Assembly (NCBI GenBank): GCA_001870995.2 | Contig: MLAV02000002.1 | Location: 62,001-126,000, forward strand | From: Chitinophaga sp. CB10 | GTDB taxonomy: Bacteria > Bacteroidota > Bacteroidia > Chitinophagales > Chitinophagaceae | Length of the DNA: 64,000 nt | Direction of reading: 5' to 3' | In this document: in pieces, positions 41,657-50,363 of the stretch | Position numbering within the stretch: the stretch's first letter is position 1 | Layout of the letters: the number at the start of each line of letters is the position of its first letter | Notes under the pieces: model-generated | The model's database searches: none | What the model saw: the letters and a program-made list of their open reading frames with translations, nothing else | What the model was told of the DNA's origin: nothing | Made by a program: the position numbers and the translations under genes

Positions 41657-43405
41657 ATGCCGGATTTTAGTCTTTCTGTTAAAAAACTCATGATTTCAGG
41701 CATTTTTGCCCTCCTTACCCTTCCCTCCCTGGCCCAGCAGCTCCTGACCCGCTATGAACGCACCAACGGCGCCGAAACAGCCACCTATGCGGAAGTAATT
41801 GCGTACTATCAGCAGCTGAGTCAAAAGTACCCGCAAATAAAAATGCTGCAATTGGGAAATACGGATGCCGGCTACCCCCTCCATTTGGTTATTTACAGCC
41901 CTACCAAAGACTTTGACTTTCCATCTCTCCACAAAAAAGACAAAAGAATTATACTGATTAACAACGGTATTCACCCCGGTGAACCGGATGGTATCGATGC
42001 TTCCATGATGCTGCTGCGGGACCTCGCCCAGGGTAAAGCAGTAATCCCGGACAACATCGTCCTGGCTGTCATCCCGGTTTATAATATTGATGGCGCACTC
42101 AACCGTACTACGTTCTTCCGGGTGGATCAAAACGGTCCGGACGCATTCGGAAGCCGTGGAAATGGCCAAAATCTGGACTTAAACCGCGATTTTATCAAAT
42201 CTGACTCCCGGAATGCCCGCTCCTTCCAGCAGATTTACCACCTGACGGACCCGGATGTGTTTATCGACAACCATGTCAGCAATGGCGCTGACTACCAGCA
42301 TATTATGACGCTACTGGCCACCCAGCACGATAAACTGGGCGGTGCAATGGGCGAATATCTCAACAATACCTTTACTCCCACCCTCTATAAACTGATGAAA
42401 GAAAAAGGGTACGACCTGGTGCCGTATGTCAACCACTTCGGAGAAACGCCGGACAGCGGCTGGGTGGAATTTGACGACTCGCCCCGCTACTCTTCCGGGT
42501 ACACGACCCTGTTCCATACCTTCGGGTTTGTGCCTGAAACGCACATGCTTAAGCCTTATCCGCAGCGGGTGCAGGCTACCTATGCGCTCATGCAGTGCTT
42601 TATTAAGTTCACATCGGAGAACAGCAGCACCATCCGCGACCTCCGTAATGCCGCTAAAAAAGCCGTGGTTACGCAACAGCGTTTTCCGCTGGACTGGCAG
42701 TTTGATATGAGTAAATACAGCCTTATCACTTTCAAAGGCTACGCCGCCGGCCATAAGCCGAGCAATATTTCAGGGCTGCCGCGGCTCTATTACGACCGCT
42801 CCAAGCCTTATACCCGCCAGGTGAAATTCTACAACTTCGCCAATGCGACCAACTTTGTGGATAAACCAACGGCTTACATCATTCCACAGGGCTGGTGGCC
42901 GGTGATCGACCTGCTGAAAAATAATAAGGTGGTCATGCAGCCATTGCCAAAGGACACGACCATCTATGTGGAAACCTACCACATCGCAGATTATAAGTCC
43001 TACACCAAACCCTACGAAGGGCATTTTCCACATACGGATGTAAAAGTGACCACCACTATGGATTCCATTCGCTTCCGCAAAGGGGATTTCTATATTCCTA
43101 TGAACCAGGCAGCTAACCGGTATCTCATAGAAACGCTGGAACCTACTGCCGGAGATTCCTATTTTGCCTGGAACTTCTTTGACGGGATACTGGGGCAGAA
43201 GGAAGGATATTCCCCGTATGTGTTTGAGGATACCGGGTACGAATGGCTGAAGCAGCACCCGGAAATGCAGGCGGAGCTGGCGAAAAAGCGGGAGGCGGAT
43301 ACTGCGTTTGCGAATAATGGCGCGGCGCAGTTGAAGTGGGTGTATCAGCATTCGCCGTATGCGGAGCCGGAGTATTTGAGGTATCCGGTGTTTAGGGTGA
43401 AGTAA
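41657..43405 (+). CDS. M14-family zinc carboxypeptidase, exported
   Basis: A 582-aa secreted metallopeptidase. A signal peptide (ending LPSLAQ, about residue 26) is followed by the M14 domain: IILINNGIHPGEPDGIDASM (first zinc His and Glu in HPGE), SRGNGQNLDLNRDFIK and VFIDNHVSNGADYQH (third zinc ligand His). The C-terminal third is a beta-rich region. Bacteroidota have many such exported M14 peptidases whose substrates are mostly unknown. It stands between rpsT and the XRE/Fic module; no operon partner. Confidence 0.9.
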   Translation: MPDFSLSVKKLMISGIFALLTLPSLAQQLLTRYERTNGAETATYAEVIAYYQQLSQKYPQIKMLQLGNTDAGYPLHLVIYSPTKDFDFPSLHKKDKRIILINNGIHPGEPDGIDASMMLLRDLAQGKAVIPDNIVLAVIPVYNIDGALNRTTFFRVDQNGPDAFGSRGNGQNLDLNRDFIKSDSRNARSFQQIYHLTDPDVFIDNHVSNGADYQHIMTLLATQHDKLGGAMGEYLNNTFTPTLYKLMKEKGYDLVPYVNHFGETPDSGWVEFDDSPRYSSGYTTLFHTFGFVPETHMLKPYPQRVQATYALMQCFIKFTSENSSTIRDLRNAAKKAVVTQQRFPLDWQFDMSKYSLITFKGYAAGHKPSNISGLPRLYYDRSKPYTRQVKFYNFANATNFVDKPTAYIIPQGWWPVIDLLKNNKVVMQPLPKDTTIYVETYHIADYKSYTKPYEGHFPHTDVKVTTTMDSIRFRKGDFYIPMNQAANRYLIETLEPTAGDSYFAWNFFDGILGQKEGYSPYVFEDTGYEWLKQHPEMQAELAKKREADTAFANNGAAQLKWVYQHSPYAEPEYLRYPVFRVK

Positions 43406-43418
43406 TGCAATCCCATTA

Positions 43419-43504
43419 ATTAAGGTTATAGCCTGAATTTTTTAATATTAAACTCAGGCTATAACATTAATTTTTATTTGATAATTTAAGGCCATAACCT
43501 TAAT
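43419..43504. repeat. three copies of an 18-bp operator-like element
   Basis: Copy A 43419-43436 (ATTAAGGTTATAGCCTGA), copy B 43454-43471 in inverted orientation (17 of 18 identical) and copy C 43487-43504, also inverted (16 of 18). A and B form an inverted repeat with a 17-nt loop. C lies over the spacer of the promoter of the XRE-like gene. They probably bind that gene's product for autoregulation. Confidence 0.75.
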
Positions 43505-43508
43505 TTTG
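43477..43508 (+). promoter_or_regulatory. promoter of the XRE/Fic operon (TTTG ... TAATTTTG)
   Basis: TTTG at 43477-43480 and TAATTTTG at 43501-43508 are separated by 20 bp, a perfect Bacteroidota promoter layout. The third operator-like copy (43487-43504) covers the spacer and part of the -7 box, so its ligand protein would block RNA polymerase directly. Confidence 0.78.
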
Positions 43509-43532
43509 TATTTAAACAAATGCGGACACTCC

Positions 43533-43997
43533 ATGGCGAATAGTAATAGATTGCTAGCTATCAAACAGTTAGACCGAAAAGCAATTGAGTTCCAACCGCT
43601 ATTGAGAATGCAGCCCCCGGCGAAAGGATGGATTTCGTTGATCCGAAAATCCCTTAATATGACTTTACGCCAATTGGGGGATCGCCTGCACATTACCCCT
43701 CAAAGTGCCCATGAAATTGAGTTGCGGGAAGCAAATGGTACCATATCTATCAAAGCGCTGTCTGCTGCTGCGGAAGCACTCGACATGAAATTGGTTTATG
43801 GATTTATTCCCCAGGATGGATCGCTGGAAGCCATGATTGAAAAAAGAGCGAGAACCATCGCAACTAAGATTGTCAGTAGAACAGCAACTTCCATGAAATT
43901 GGAAGACCAGGAAAACTCGAAGGAAAGATTGTCAGAAGCTATAGAAGAAATGACACAGGAGCTTAAACGAGAGTTATCATCAAAATTATGGGATTAG
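43533..43997 (+). CDS. 'mobile mystery protein A'-type XRE-like DNA-binding protein
   Basis: A 154-aa protein with a helix-turn-helix of the XRE type around residues 30-75 (GWISLIRKSLNMTLRQLGDR, ITPQSAHEIELREANGTISIK). It resembles TIGR02612 'mobile mystery protein A', which always accompanies a Fic protein in mobile islands (family knowledge). The C-terminal third is charged and helical and may bind the Fic partner. The start at ATG 43533 is chosen because a TTG at 43506 would lie in the promoter -7 box. Its last 10 bases overlap the start of the Fic gene. It is probably an antitoxin-like repressor that binds the three 18-bp elements upstream. Confidence 0.85.
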   Translation: MANSNRLLAIKQLDRKAIEFQPLLRMQPPAKGWISLIRKSLNMTLRQLGDRLHITPQSAHEIELREANGTISIKALSAAAEALDMKLVYGFIPQDGSLEAMIEKRARTIATKIVSRTATSMKLEDQENSKERLSEAIEEMTQELKRELSSKLWD

Positions 43998-44590
43998 AAA
44001 TCAACTATTATGAAGGCCAAACCCCATTAGACGAAGATGAAAAAGAGGGTTTGTTAATTCCCAGTATTTCAACCAGGCAGGAGTTAGATGAACATGAACA
44101 GCAAAATATAGAACAGGCAATTCGATGGACATTTGAAAGGAAAAAAAGGTTTACCCTGGAGGAAGTACTTTCAGAAGAATTCATTTGTGAGCTCCATGCA
44201 AGAATGTTGGGAAACGTTTGGCAATGGGCTGGCAATTTCAGGTCTACCAACAAAAACATTGGTGTTGACAAGTACAGTATCAGGCAGGATCTGAGAGTAC
44301 TGTTGGATGATGTCAGGTTTTGGATTCAACAGAAAACATTTCCACCGGATGAAATTGCAATCAGGTTCAAGCACCGATTGGTTAGTATCCATTGCTTTCC
44401 AAATGGCAATGGTCGACATTCGCGACTCGTGGCTGATATATTGATTGAAAAAATCTTCGGTGCAGAGGTATTTACCTGGGGCTCCATTAACCTGATCCAT
44501 CAAACAGCATTCAGGTCGCTCTACTTAAAGGCATTGAGAAATGCCGATGTGGGCAATTTCGATCAGCTGCTAGTTTTTTCGAGGTCCTGA
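43988..44590 (+). CDS. Fic-domain protein ('mobile mystery protein B' type)
   Basis: A 200-aa Fic protein. The active-site loop is HCFPNGNGRHSRLVADILI, matching the Fic consensus HxFx(D/E/N)GNGRxxR, and FRSTNKNIGVD and ISLIHQTAFR-like segments are present. Fic enzymes transfer AMP or another nucleotide part to proteins and often act as toxins. The catalytic His, the Gly-rich anion hole and the Arg are all present, so activity is expected. No clear inhibitory (S/T)xxxE(G/N) helix is seen in this protein, so inhibition would come from the partner upstream. The two genes overlap by 10 bp. The region is more AT-rich than its neighbours, in keeping with transfer. Confidence 0.85.
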   Translation: MGLEINYYEGQTPLDEDEKEGLLIPSISTRQELDEHEQQNIEQAIRWTFERKKRFTLEEVLSEEFICELHARMLGNVWQWAGNFRSTNKNIGVDKYSIRQDLRVLLDDVRFWIQQKTFPPDEIAIRFKHRLVSIHCFPNGNGRHSRLVADILIEKIFGAEVFTWGSINLIHQTAFRSLYLKALRNADVGNFDQLLVFSRS

Positions 44591-44607
44591 TAACAGGTTA
44601 CTTTTCT

Positions 44608-45654
44608 TTACCCATTCACCTTCTCCACCACCATCACCGTATGCTGCTCCCCAAAAAAATGATTATAAATCACCACCTTCCTAAACTCCCCCGGCAACTC
44701 CTTCACCATCGGAAACCACTCCCCCGGTATCTTCCCCGTATCCAGTAATGCCGCCGCCAGCCACAACGCAAACGACCCCGCGGTATCATACTCTCCACAG
44801 AGATGCTTAAAAGGAATCGCCGGCTTAGGCAGCACCTCGCCAAGCAGCTCATAATACCGGGCATAATTACTATCCCCGTTATCCCCGCTGATCACCAGGT
44901 CCGCATCCGCGCCCAACTCCTGCAGCACCGCTGAGAGTCGCTCCTCTGAAGGCTTGTACAGCAGCTTAATCCCCGATATGGCCGCTTTGGATGCCGGCGT
45001 TTGCGCAGCCGTCAACACAAAGAACGCACTTCCTTCTCCCGAGATAGTCCCGGGCAAATGCTGCTCAAACAACCGGGTATTACCTACAGGCGCTGTGCGC
45101 CACTGGCCAATGCGGCTCTTAATATAAAAATGCTCTTCCGTCATTTCCTCAAAGGAGCCGGTGAGCGTATGGGAAGCGCCTTCCTGCAACAGCATCATGC
45201 TGTCTACCAGTGCGTTTTCGAAGGAAAACCCGCGGTGTACGAAGGTATTGTTATAGTCGGTACCGTTTTGCTGCAACGCAATCAGTCCGTTTACAGAATT
45301 GTAAGTAGATTGAATGAAAGGCGTAGGGTTCAGCGCCGTTTCCTTGTATTGCTCGATTTCTTTGATGAACTTTTCCGTGTCCTGCAGGCTGCCTTTACCG
45401 GTGCCGGTCACGATAGGCCCAGGCGTGGCCACACCGCTGTTGGCCAGGCATTTCAGCGCAGTGGTAAGTCCCATGCGCAGCACCCGCGTCATCCGGCGCA
45501 AACTATTGCCCGGAATAAAGGGCTTGTAATCAGGTTCTATGCAAACCAGCCGGTTGCTTTCGGTCTGAACAAACGGCGCTGTGGTAATATCCCCGTCAAA
45601 CGTATGTTGTGGAGATATTGCCGCCATTCCCTGGATATAACACTTAACCTTCAT
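44608..45654 (-). CDS. ketosynthase-like protein without active-site Cys (chain-length-factor-like)
   Basis: A 348-aa beta-ketoacyl synthase homologue. The place where a ketosynthase has its Cys motif reads PTPFIQSTYNSVNGLIAL, so the nucleophile is missing, and the usual His residues are only partly kept. Such proteins pair with an active ketosynthase as chain-length factors, as in type II polyketide and aryl polyene systems. It overlaps the upstream active ketosynthase gene (45644) by 11 bp, which fits a heterodimer. Last gene of the dialkylresorcinol operon. Function inferred from context and pairing. Confidence 0.75.
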   Translation of the reverse strand: MKVKCYIQGMAAISPQHTFDGDITTAPFVQTESNRLVCIEPDYKPFIPGNSLRRMTRVLRMGLTTALKCLANSGVATPGPIVTGTGKGSLQDTEKFIKEIEQYKETALNPTPFIQSTYNSVNGLIALQQNGTDYNNTFVHRGFSFENALVDSMMLLQEGASHTLTGSFEEMTEEHFYIKSRIGQWRTAPVGNTRLFEQHLPGTISGEGSAFFVLTAAQTPASKAAISGIKLLYKPSEERLSAVLQELGADADLVISGDNGDSNYARYYELLGEVLPKPAIPFKHLCGEYDTAGSFALWLAAALLDTGKIPGEWFPMVKELPGEFRKVVIYNHFFGEQHTVMVVEKVNG

Positions 45655-46858
45655 ACTTGCTGATCACGAGGGAAGCATTGTTGCCCCCAAAGCCAAAAGA
45701 ATTAGAAATTACATTATTGATGATTACATCTTCCTTCAGTTCCGTTTCCGGTACAATCTGCAATTCTTCCATCCGTTCGGAAAAATTCAAGTTCGGGAAG
45801 ATAATATTGTTCCGGATGGCCAGCACCGCGTAGATGGCTTCAATAGCGCCGGCTGCGGCCAGCGTATGGCCGGTAAACGGTTTGGTGGAGCTGAACGGGG
45901 GCACTGCCGTTCCGAACAGGCGTTCCAGCGCGCGGCCTTCGGAAATATCGTTGTTTAAAGTAGCCGTACCATGCACGTTGATATACTGCACCTCTTCCAG
46001 GGTGCGCCCGCTCATCGCCAAAGCATTTTTCATGGCAGCATAGGCGCCATCCCCTTCCGGCGAAGGAGAGGTAGGATGGAAGGCTTCGTTGGTATTGCAA
46101 TAACCGGTAAGCTCCGCCAGTATGGTGCTGTTATTTGCCTTCGCATAGGATTCACTTTCCAGTACCAGGTAAGCTGCGCCTTCGCCCAGGTTCAAGCCGG
46201 TACGCTGCTGATCAAAAGGGCGGCAAAACTGCCGGTCCACATTTTTCAGGGAGTTGAAACCATTGAGCGTGAAGCGGGTCAGCGCTTCCGTACCGCCGCA
46301 AACCATCCGCTGGTACATACCTGCCTTGATCATGCGCGCGCCAAACATCAGGGCGTTGGCGGAGGAGGAGCAGGCCGTGCTGATGGTTGCCAGGTGCTCG
46401 GTAAAACCTACGGTATCGGCTATACGTTGCGTGCAATCCGCGCAGTCGAGCGTGTGAATACTTTGTATAAACTCACCGGACTTATCCGGATTAATCAGGT
46501 CAAAATAAACTTTCTCCGTATCGCACATCCCTCCCACCGTACTGGCGTTGATAAAGCCCGTAGGCTCATCCTGGAGGTGGCTGATGCCGGCCTGTTGCAG
46601 GGCTTCCTGCATGGCTACGAGGCCCAGCAGCGTAGTGCGGCTAAACCCTGCCTGCACAGGAATGCCGGCCATGCGAAACAAAGCGGCGTTATCCTGCTTT
46701 ACTTCGCCCACCGGCAATACCTCTTTGTAAATAGTATTGATATAGTCCGTAAACCCAAGCCCACTCTCCTTGCGGCGCAGGCGTTCCAGGTTTCCGGCTA
46801 CGTTATCACCAATGGCGGTGACCATTCCCATCCCTGTAATAAACACTCTTTCCGCCAT
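45644..46858 (-). CDS. beta-ketoacyl-ACP synthase II-like (FabF-type) ketosynthase
   Basis: A 404-aa condensing enzyme. All catalytic features are present: active-site Cys in ATISTACSSSANALMFGARMI, His in VHGTATLNND and His in TKPFTGHTLAAAGAIEA, with SNSFGFGGNNASLV at the C-terminus. It elongates acyl chains on an acyl carrier protein. It sits between the acyl carrier protein gene (13 bp upstream) and the Cys-less partner (11-bp overlap), so it is very likely dedicated to making the alkyl or polyene chain for the dialkylresorcinol pathway rather than housekeeping fatty acids. Confidence 0.9.
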   Translation of the reverse strand: MAERVFITGMGMVTAIGDNVAGNLERLRRKESGLGFTDYINTIYKEVLPVGEVKQDNAALFRMAGIPVQAGFSRTTLLGLVAMQEALQQAGISHLQDEPTGFINASTVGGMCDTEKVYFDLINPDKSGEFIQSIHTLDCADCTQRIADTVGFTEHLATISTACSSSANALMFGARMIKAGMYQRMVCGGTEALTRFTLNGFNSLKNVDRQFCRPFDQQRTGLNLGEGAAYLVLESESYAKANNSTILAELTGYCNTNEAFHPTSPSPEGDGAYAAMKNALAMSGRTLEEVQYINVHGTATLNNDISEGRALERLFGTAVPPFSSTKPFTGHTLAAAGAIEAIYAVLAIRNNIIFPNLNFSERMEELQIVPETELKEDVIINNVISNSFGFGGNNASLVISKYEG

Positions 46859-46871
46859 GCAGCTGATTTAC

Positions 46872-47132
46872 TTAAGCGGGTTGTTGTTTTGACTGAATGA
46901 ATTCGGCCATGGATTGAACAGACTGAAGGATCTTACGGCCCTCGCGCGGATCTTCCACCTTGATGCCATACTGTCTTTCCAGTAATACCATCAGTTCGAG
47001 AGAGTCGATACTGTCAAGCCCCAGGCCTTCTCCGAATAACGGCGCATTATCGTCGATATCAGCAGGTTTGGTGTCTTGCAGATTCAGTGCTTCAATGATC
47101 TGTTCTTTCAGTTTCTGTTTTAATTCTTCCAT
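46872..47132 (-). CDS. acyl carrier protein
   Basis: An 86-aa acyl carrier protein with the phosphopantetheine attachment Ser in LGLDSIDSLELMVLL (residue about 40), acidic helices, and a C-terminal segment ending KQQPA. It lies 13 bp before the FabF-like gene and about 92 bp after the ABC permease, inside the dialkylresorcinol cluster. It should carry the growing chain for DarB and for the downstream ketosynthase pair. Confidence 0.93.
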   Translation of the reverse strand: MEELKQKLKEQIIEALNLQDTKPADIDDNAPLFGEGLGLDSIDSLELMVLLERQYGIKVEDPREGRKILQSVQSMAEFIQSKQQPA

Positions 47133-47224
47133 AATGTTGTAGGTTTACCTGCGACTGACGGCAGCCACAGATGCCTTTGTTAATTGGTAAAAATACAGTT
47201 TTAGTACTGTTTTGAAAATTATTC

Positions 47225-48520
47225 TCAGTTCATTCTTCGTTTTTCAACATATCCGGCTATGGCCAGCATGACCAGCCCCGTAATGATCAGCAACACTACA
47301 TTCTTCCACACATAGGCGATATTCCCGTTCCGGAGGTAGATGTCGTTAATGGCGTCCAGGCCCCAGCTCAGGGGCGATAAATGCCCGATTACCTGCATCT
47401 TCTGCGGCATGATTTCCAGCGGGATCCAGATGCCGCCAATGGCCGACAGGATCACGATCGAAATAGCCCCGAAGTTCAACGCCTGATTAGGAGTTTTAAA
47501 AAGCGTGCCAATCAGTATCCCGTAGGAAGTAGCCGCCAGCCCGATGGCCGCGGCAACCAGGAAGGTAGCGCCCGCATCCCTTCCCATCACGAGTTTGGGC
47601 AGATCCAGTAATGGCATAATGTAAATGCCCACGAGCATCATGCAATAAAACTGTACCACGCAGATGCCTACAAAAAACAACATCTTGCCCAGTAAAATCT
47701 CCAGGTACGACCCCGGTATCAGCTTCATACGAAGCAGGCTCCCGTCCTCCCGCTCCCGTATCATGTTCCCGGCAATGGGAATCACGATGAAGAACATGGC
47801 AAATATGCTCCAGGCCGGTACGTTATGCTGTACCGAATTCGATATCACATCAATCTGCTTGCCGCTGCCCGTAGCCTCTTCTTTCAGACCTACGGCCTGT
47901 AAGCGGATAGGCAGGGTATCATTGGCTGCGGTAACGCTGCTGTCTTTCCTGCGCAGCTCCTGGCGGATGCGCCCCAGCAGCATGTCCGTTTCCACCTGCG
48001 TCAGGAAGTTATCAATAGCCTGATGCACCGCTCCCTTGAAAGCCTTTTTGGCGGCAGGATCAAAGTAGATGGTTACATCCAGCGAGTCGGCATTTTTCTT
48101 CACCGGCAGCGAAACAGTCATCCCCATCCGATGGGAGATGTCGTTCACGATCCTGTTGGCGTTGCTGACGATATTGCCGGTAGCGCCGGCAGGTATGATG
48201 ATACTGATCTTATACGTGCCTTCATTGACCAGCTTCCTGGCTTGTTCGGCCGTCAGCGGCTTACCGTCCAGCGTATCGATGATGCGGAATTGTCCGCCGC
48301 TGGCCAGTCCTTCCCGGATATGGCGGCCCAGGCGGCCATGGTCGTTGTCGACTGTCAGGATATCGAATTTGACTTCCTGGTAGTCCTTAAACGGCGCATC
48401 CTGGATCAGTGCCATTACTGTTATCAACACCACGGGCATGAGGAACAGGAGGGTAAGTCCTGTTTTGTCGCGCACCAGTAGCTGCCATTCTTTTCTTATT
48501 GTCGCCAGTAATCGAAGCAT
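47225..48520 (-). CDS. ABC-2 type transporter permease
   Basis: A 431-aa membrane protein. An N-terminal helix (GLTLLFLMPVVLITVMALIQD) is followed by a large extracytoplasmic domain of about 200 residues, then five hydrophobic segments (WSIFAMFFIVIPIAGNM, FFVGICVVQFYCMMLVGIYIMPLL, ATFLVAAAIGLAATSYGILIG, ALNFGAISIVILSAIGGIWIP, VVLLIITGLVMLAIAGYV). This is the layout of ABC2 exporters such as YhhJ/YbhR. It lies 11 bp after the ATPase gene. It probably exports the pathway product or its precursor (inference from position). Confidence 0.88.
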   Translation of the reverse strand: MLRLLATIRKEWQLLVRDKTGLTLLFLMPVVLITVMALIQDAPFKDYQEVKFDILTVDNDHGRLGRHIREGLASGGQFRIIDTLDGKPLTAEQARKLVNEGTYKISIIIPAGATGNIVSNANRIVNDISHRMGMTVSLPVKKNADSLDVTIYFDPAAKKAFKGAVHQAIDNFLTQVETDMLLGRIRQELRRKDSSVTAANDTLPIRLQAVGLKEEATGSGKQIDVISNSVQHNVPAWSIFAMFFIVIPIAGNMIREREDGSLLRMKLIPGSYLEILLGKMLFFVGICVVQFYCMMLVGIYIMPLLDLPKLVMGRDAGATFLVAAAIGLAATSYGILIGTLFKTPNQALNFGAISIVILSAIGGIWIPLEIMPQKMQVIGHLSPLSWGLDAINDIYLRNGNIAYVWKNVVLLIITGLVMLAIAGYVEKRRMN

Positions 48521-48531
48521 TGATCTGAATA

Positions 48532-49278
48532 TTAATCTCGCAAGGCATGTCCTGTATAATGCAGGAACACATCTTCCAGGTTTTCACAATCCGGCAGCTC
48601 ATCGATGAGTTGTGCGGGGTTACCCTGCACGATGAGGCGTCCCTGGTCTACTATGGCCACGTCGCTGCAGAGCGACTGCGCCTCTTCCAGCAGGTGGGAA
48701 GTGTAGAGGATACTGTTTCCCTTGCTGTTGTATTCGCGCAGGAATTGCAGGATCATGGTCCTGGACTGGACGTCTACGCCAGCCGTAGGCTCATCCAGTA
48801 CAAGTAAGGAAGGGGAATGAAGGATGGCCGCAATGATATTGGCTCTCCTTTTCATTCCTCCGGAGAATTTATGAATTTCTTTATCTGCGCTTTTTTCCAG
48901 CCCGAACGCCTCCAAAAGCTCCATGATGCGGGTTTTCAGCGCCTTTCCGCGGAAGCCGTACAGGTTTCCGAAGTAGGTCAGGTTTTCCACCGCGCTCAGT
49001 TGGGGATAGAGGGCAATGCGTTGCGGCACTACGCCTATCTGCTTTTTGATGGCCTCGCGGTGATGGGCATCCTGGGAAAGGCCGTTGATCAGCACCTCTC
49101 CGCTGCTGGCTTTCACCAGTCCGCAAAGGATGGAAATAGTAGTTGTTTTACCAGCGCCGTTCGGCCCAAGCAACCCTGCGATACTGCCTTTCCGGAAGGA
49201 GAACGTCAGCCCTTTCAGGGTAGGCTCTTCCGCGCCGGCGTAGGTCTTGTATAGCTCTTTTACTGCAATGCTGGACAT
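48532..49278 (-). CDS. ABC transporter ATP-binding protein
   Basis: A 248-aa ATPase with Walker A GPNGAGKTTT, signature FSGGMKRRANIIAAI, Walker B LLVLDEPTAGVD and the switch His in YTSHLLEEAQ; it is of the export (drug-resistance-type) group. It is the partner of the permease at 47225, separated by 11 bp, and follows the BtrH-like gene by 9 bp. Likely energises export of the resorcinol or polyene product to the outer membrane. Confidence 0.93.
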   Translation of the reverse strand: MSSIAVKELYKTYAGAEEPTLKGLTFSFRKGSIAGLLGPNGAGKTTTISILCGLVKASSGEVLINGLSQDAHHREAIKKQIGVVPQRIALYPQLSAVENLTYFGNLYGFRGKALKTRIMELLEAFGLEKSADKEIHKFSGGMKRRANIIAAILHSPSLLVLDEPTAGVDVQSRTMILQFLREYNSKGNSILYTSHLLEEAQSLCSDVAIVDQGRLIVQGNPAQLIDELPDCENLEDVFLHYTGHALRD

Positions 49279-49287
49279 ATCAGTTTT

Positions 49288-50289
49288 TTATATCGCCTTG
49301 CTGAGTTTACGAAAAAATGCCTCCTCGGCAGCGGCCGTGCGGAAGAGCATTTCACTCAGCTCGTTATAGGAAACATCGTTTGCGCTGCGGCTTTTACATA
49401 CGCGGCCGGCCGCAAAGGCAAAGTTACGCCACAAGTCGCCGACCTGCGTAAGCTCAGCGGCCAGTTTGGAGAATTCAGGCTTGTTCAGCAGTTCCGCCGC
49501 TTCCTGCAGGAAAGCTGCATATACGAAACGGAATCCGGCGCCGCCGGTACCGATTTCTTCCTGCATGCGGATGATATTGCCCAGGTACAACACTGCCCGG
49601 CGATCATCCAGCTTTTGGGGATATTTCTTCACCCGCTTTGCCAGGAACCGGATACCGTCCACACCGAACAATGGCACCGGGATCTTGAGCATATAATGGC
49701 AGGTTTGCTTAATACCTTCTATGATCGGTTTTTCCAGTGAGGCGGAAGAGGGTACGCTCACCGGGTAATACATTTTTCCTTTGGGGGCCGGAAACCCTTT
49801 CGCAAAGCGGGCCTGGGCCAGGTGTTCCGGGTCGATGGTGGTCACGCTGTCCATTATCGGATCGCTGACGAGGTATTGCCCGTCTTCCTTTCCATACACC
49901 ACAAGGTTATGCGCATTGAAATGGAAACGGTAGGAAGCGGGAAAATAAGTCAGGTAGTACACGCTGGAGAGCAGCCCTACCGGGGTGCCCGCGGCGATGG
50001 TCTCGTCCAGCGCGGCCATGCCCTTTTCCACGGAACTGAATTTTTCTACTTTCATTTTTACGCCCAGGCGGTCGCATACACGCTGGAAGATAGCTCCCGG
50101 CCATATCCTGTAAGTGGTGCCTGGTACGCCATTCACCTTCACAAACGGCAGGTGGCCAAAAAATAATCCTGCGCCAATCCCGAAAGCCATTGGTTCGCTG
50201 ATCTTCAATCCGTGATGGCCCAGCAGATTGGAGATAACACCGCTTTCGCAATGTGCTGTTTGTGTGTGATGGAATAGAATTTCGCTCAT
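49288..50289 (-). CDS. BtrH-like N-terminal domain protein, putative acyltransferase
   Basis: A 333-aa protein with the BtrH N-terminal fold, a cysteine-protease-like domain: TAHCESGVISNLLGHHG (Cys at about residue 14), SEPMAFGIGAGLFF, AGTPVGLLSSVYYLTYFPASYRFHFNAHNLVVYGK with the candidate His, and DPIMDS for the Asp. In butirosin synthesis BtrH moves an acyl group from an acyl carrier protein to the aminoglycoside (known for that family). The C-terminal part matches the region that accompanies BtrH domains. The ATG at 50289 is chosen because the frame extending 9 codons upstream adds an unrelated sequence. In this cluster it may acylate the resorcinol, for example to make the flexirubin-type ester; inference. 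Confidence 0.8.
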   Translation of the reverse strand: MSEILFHHTQTAHCESGVISNLLGHHGLKISEPMAFGIGAGLFFGHLPFVKVNGVPGTTYRIWPGAIFQRVCDRLGVKMKVEKFSSVEKGMAALDETIAAGTPVGLLSSVYYLTYFPASYRFHFNAHNLVVYGKEDGQYLVSDPIMDSVTTIDPEHLAQARFAKGFPAPKGKMYYPVSVPSSASLEKPIIEGIKQTCHYMLKIPVPLFGVDGIRFLAKRVKKYPQKLDDRRAVLYLGNIIRMQEEIGTGGAGFRFVYAAFLQEAAELLNKPEFSKLAAELTQVGDLWRNFAFAAGRVCKSRSANDVSYNELSEMLFRTAAAEEAFFRKLSKAI

Positions 50290-50363
50290 AGTTTTTATAT
50301 CCCCATTAATTATCAAACGGAGTTCCGGTTGTCAGAACTCCGTTTGATGTGGAAAATTGTCAA

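Noticed and set aside
44210..44223. GGAAACGTTTGGCA within the Fic gene
   Set aside because: Core matches but it is in a transferred module with no link to the uronate regulon; chance match.
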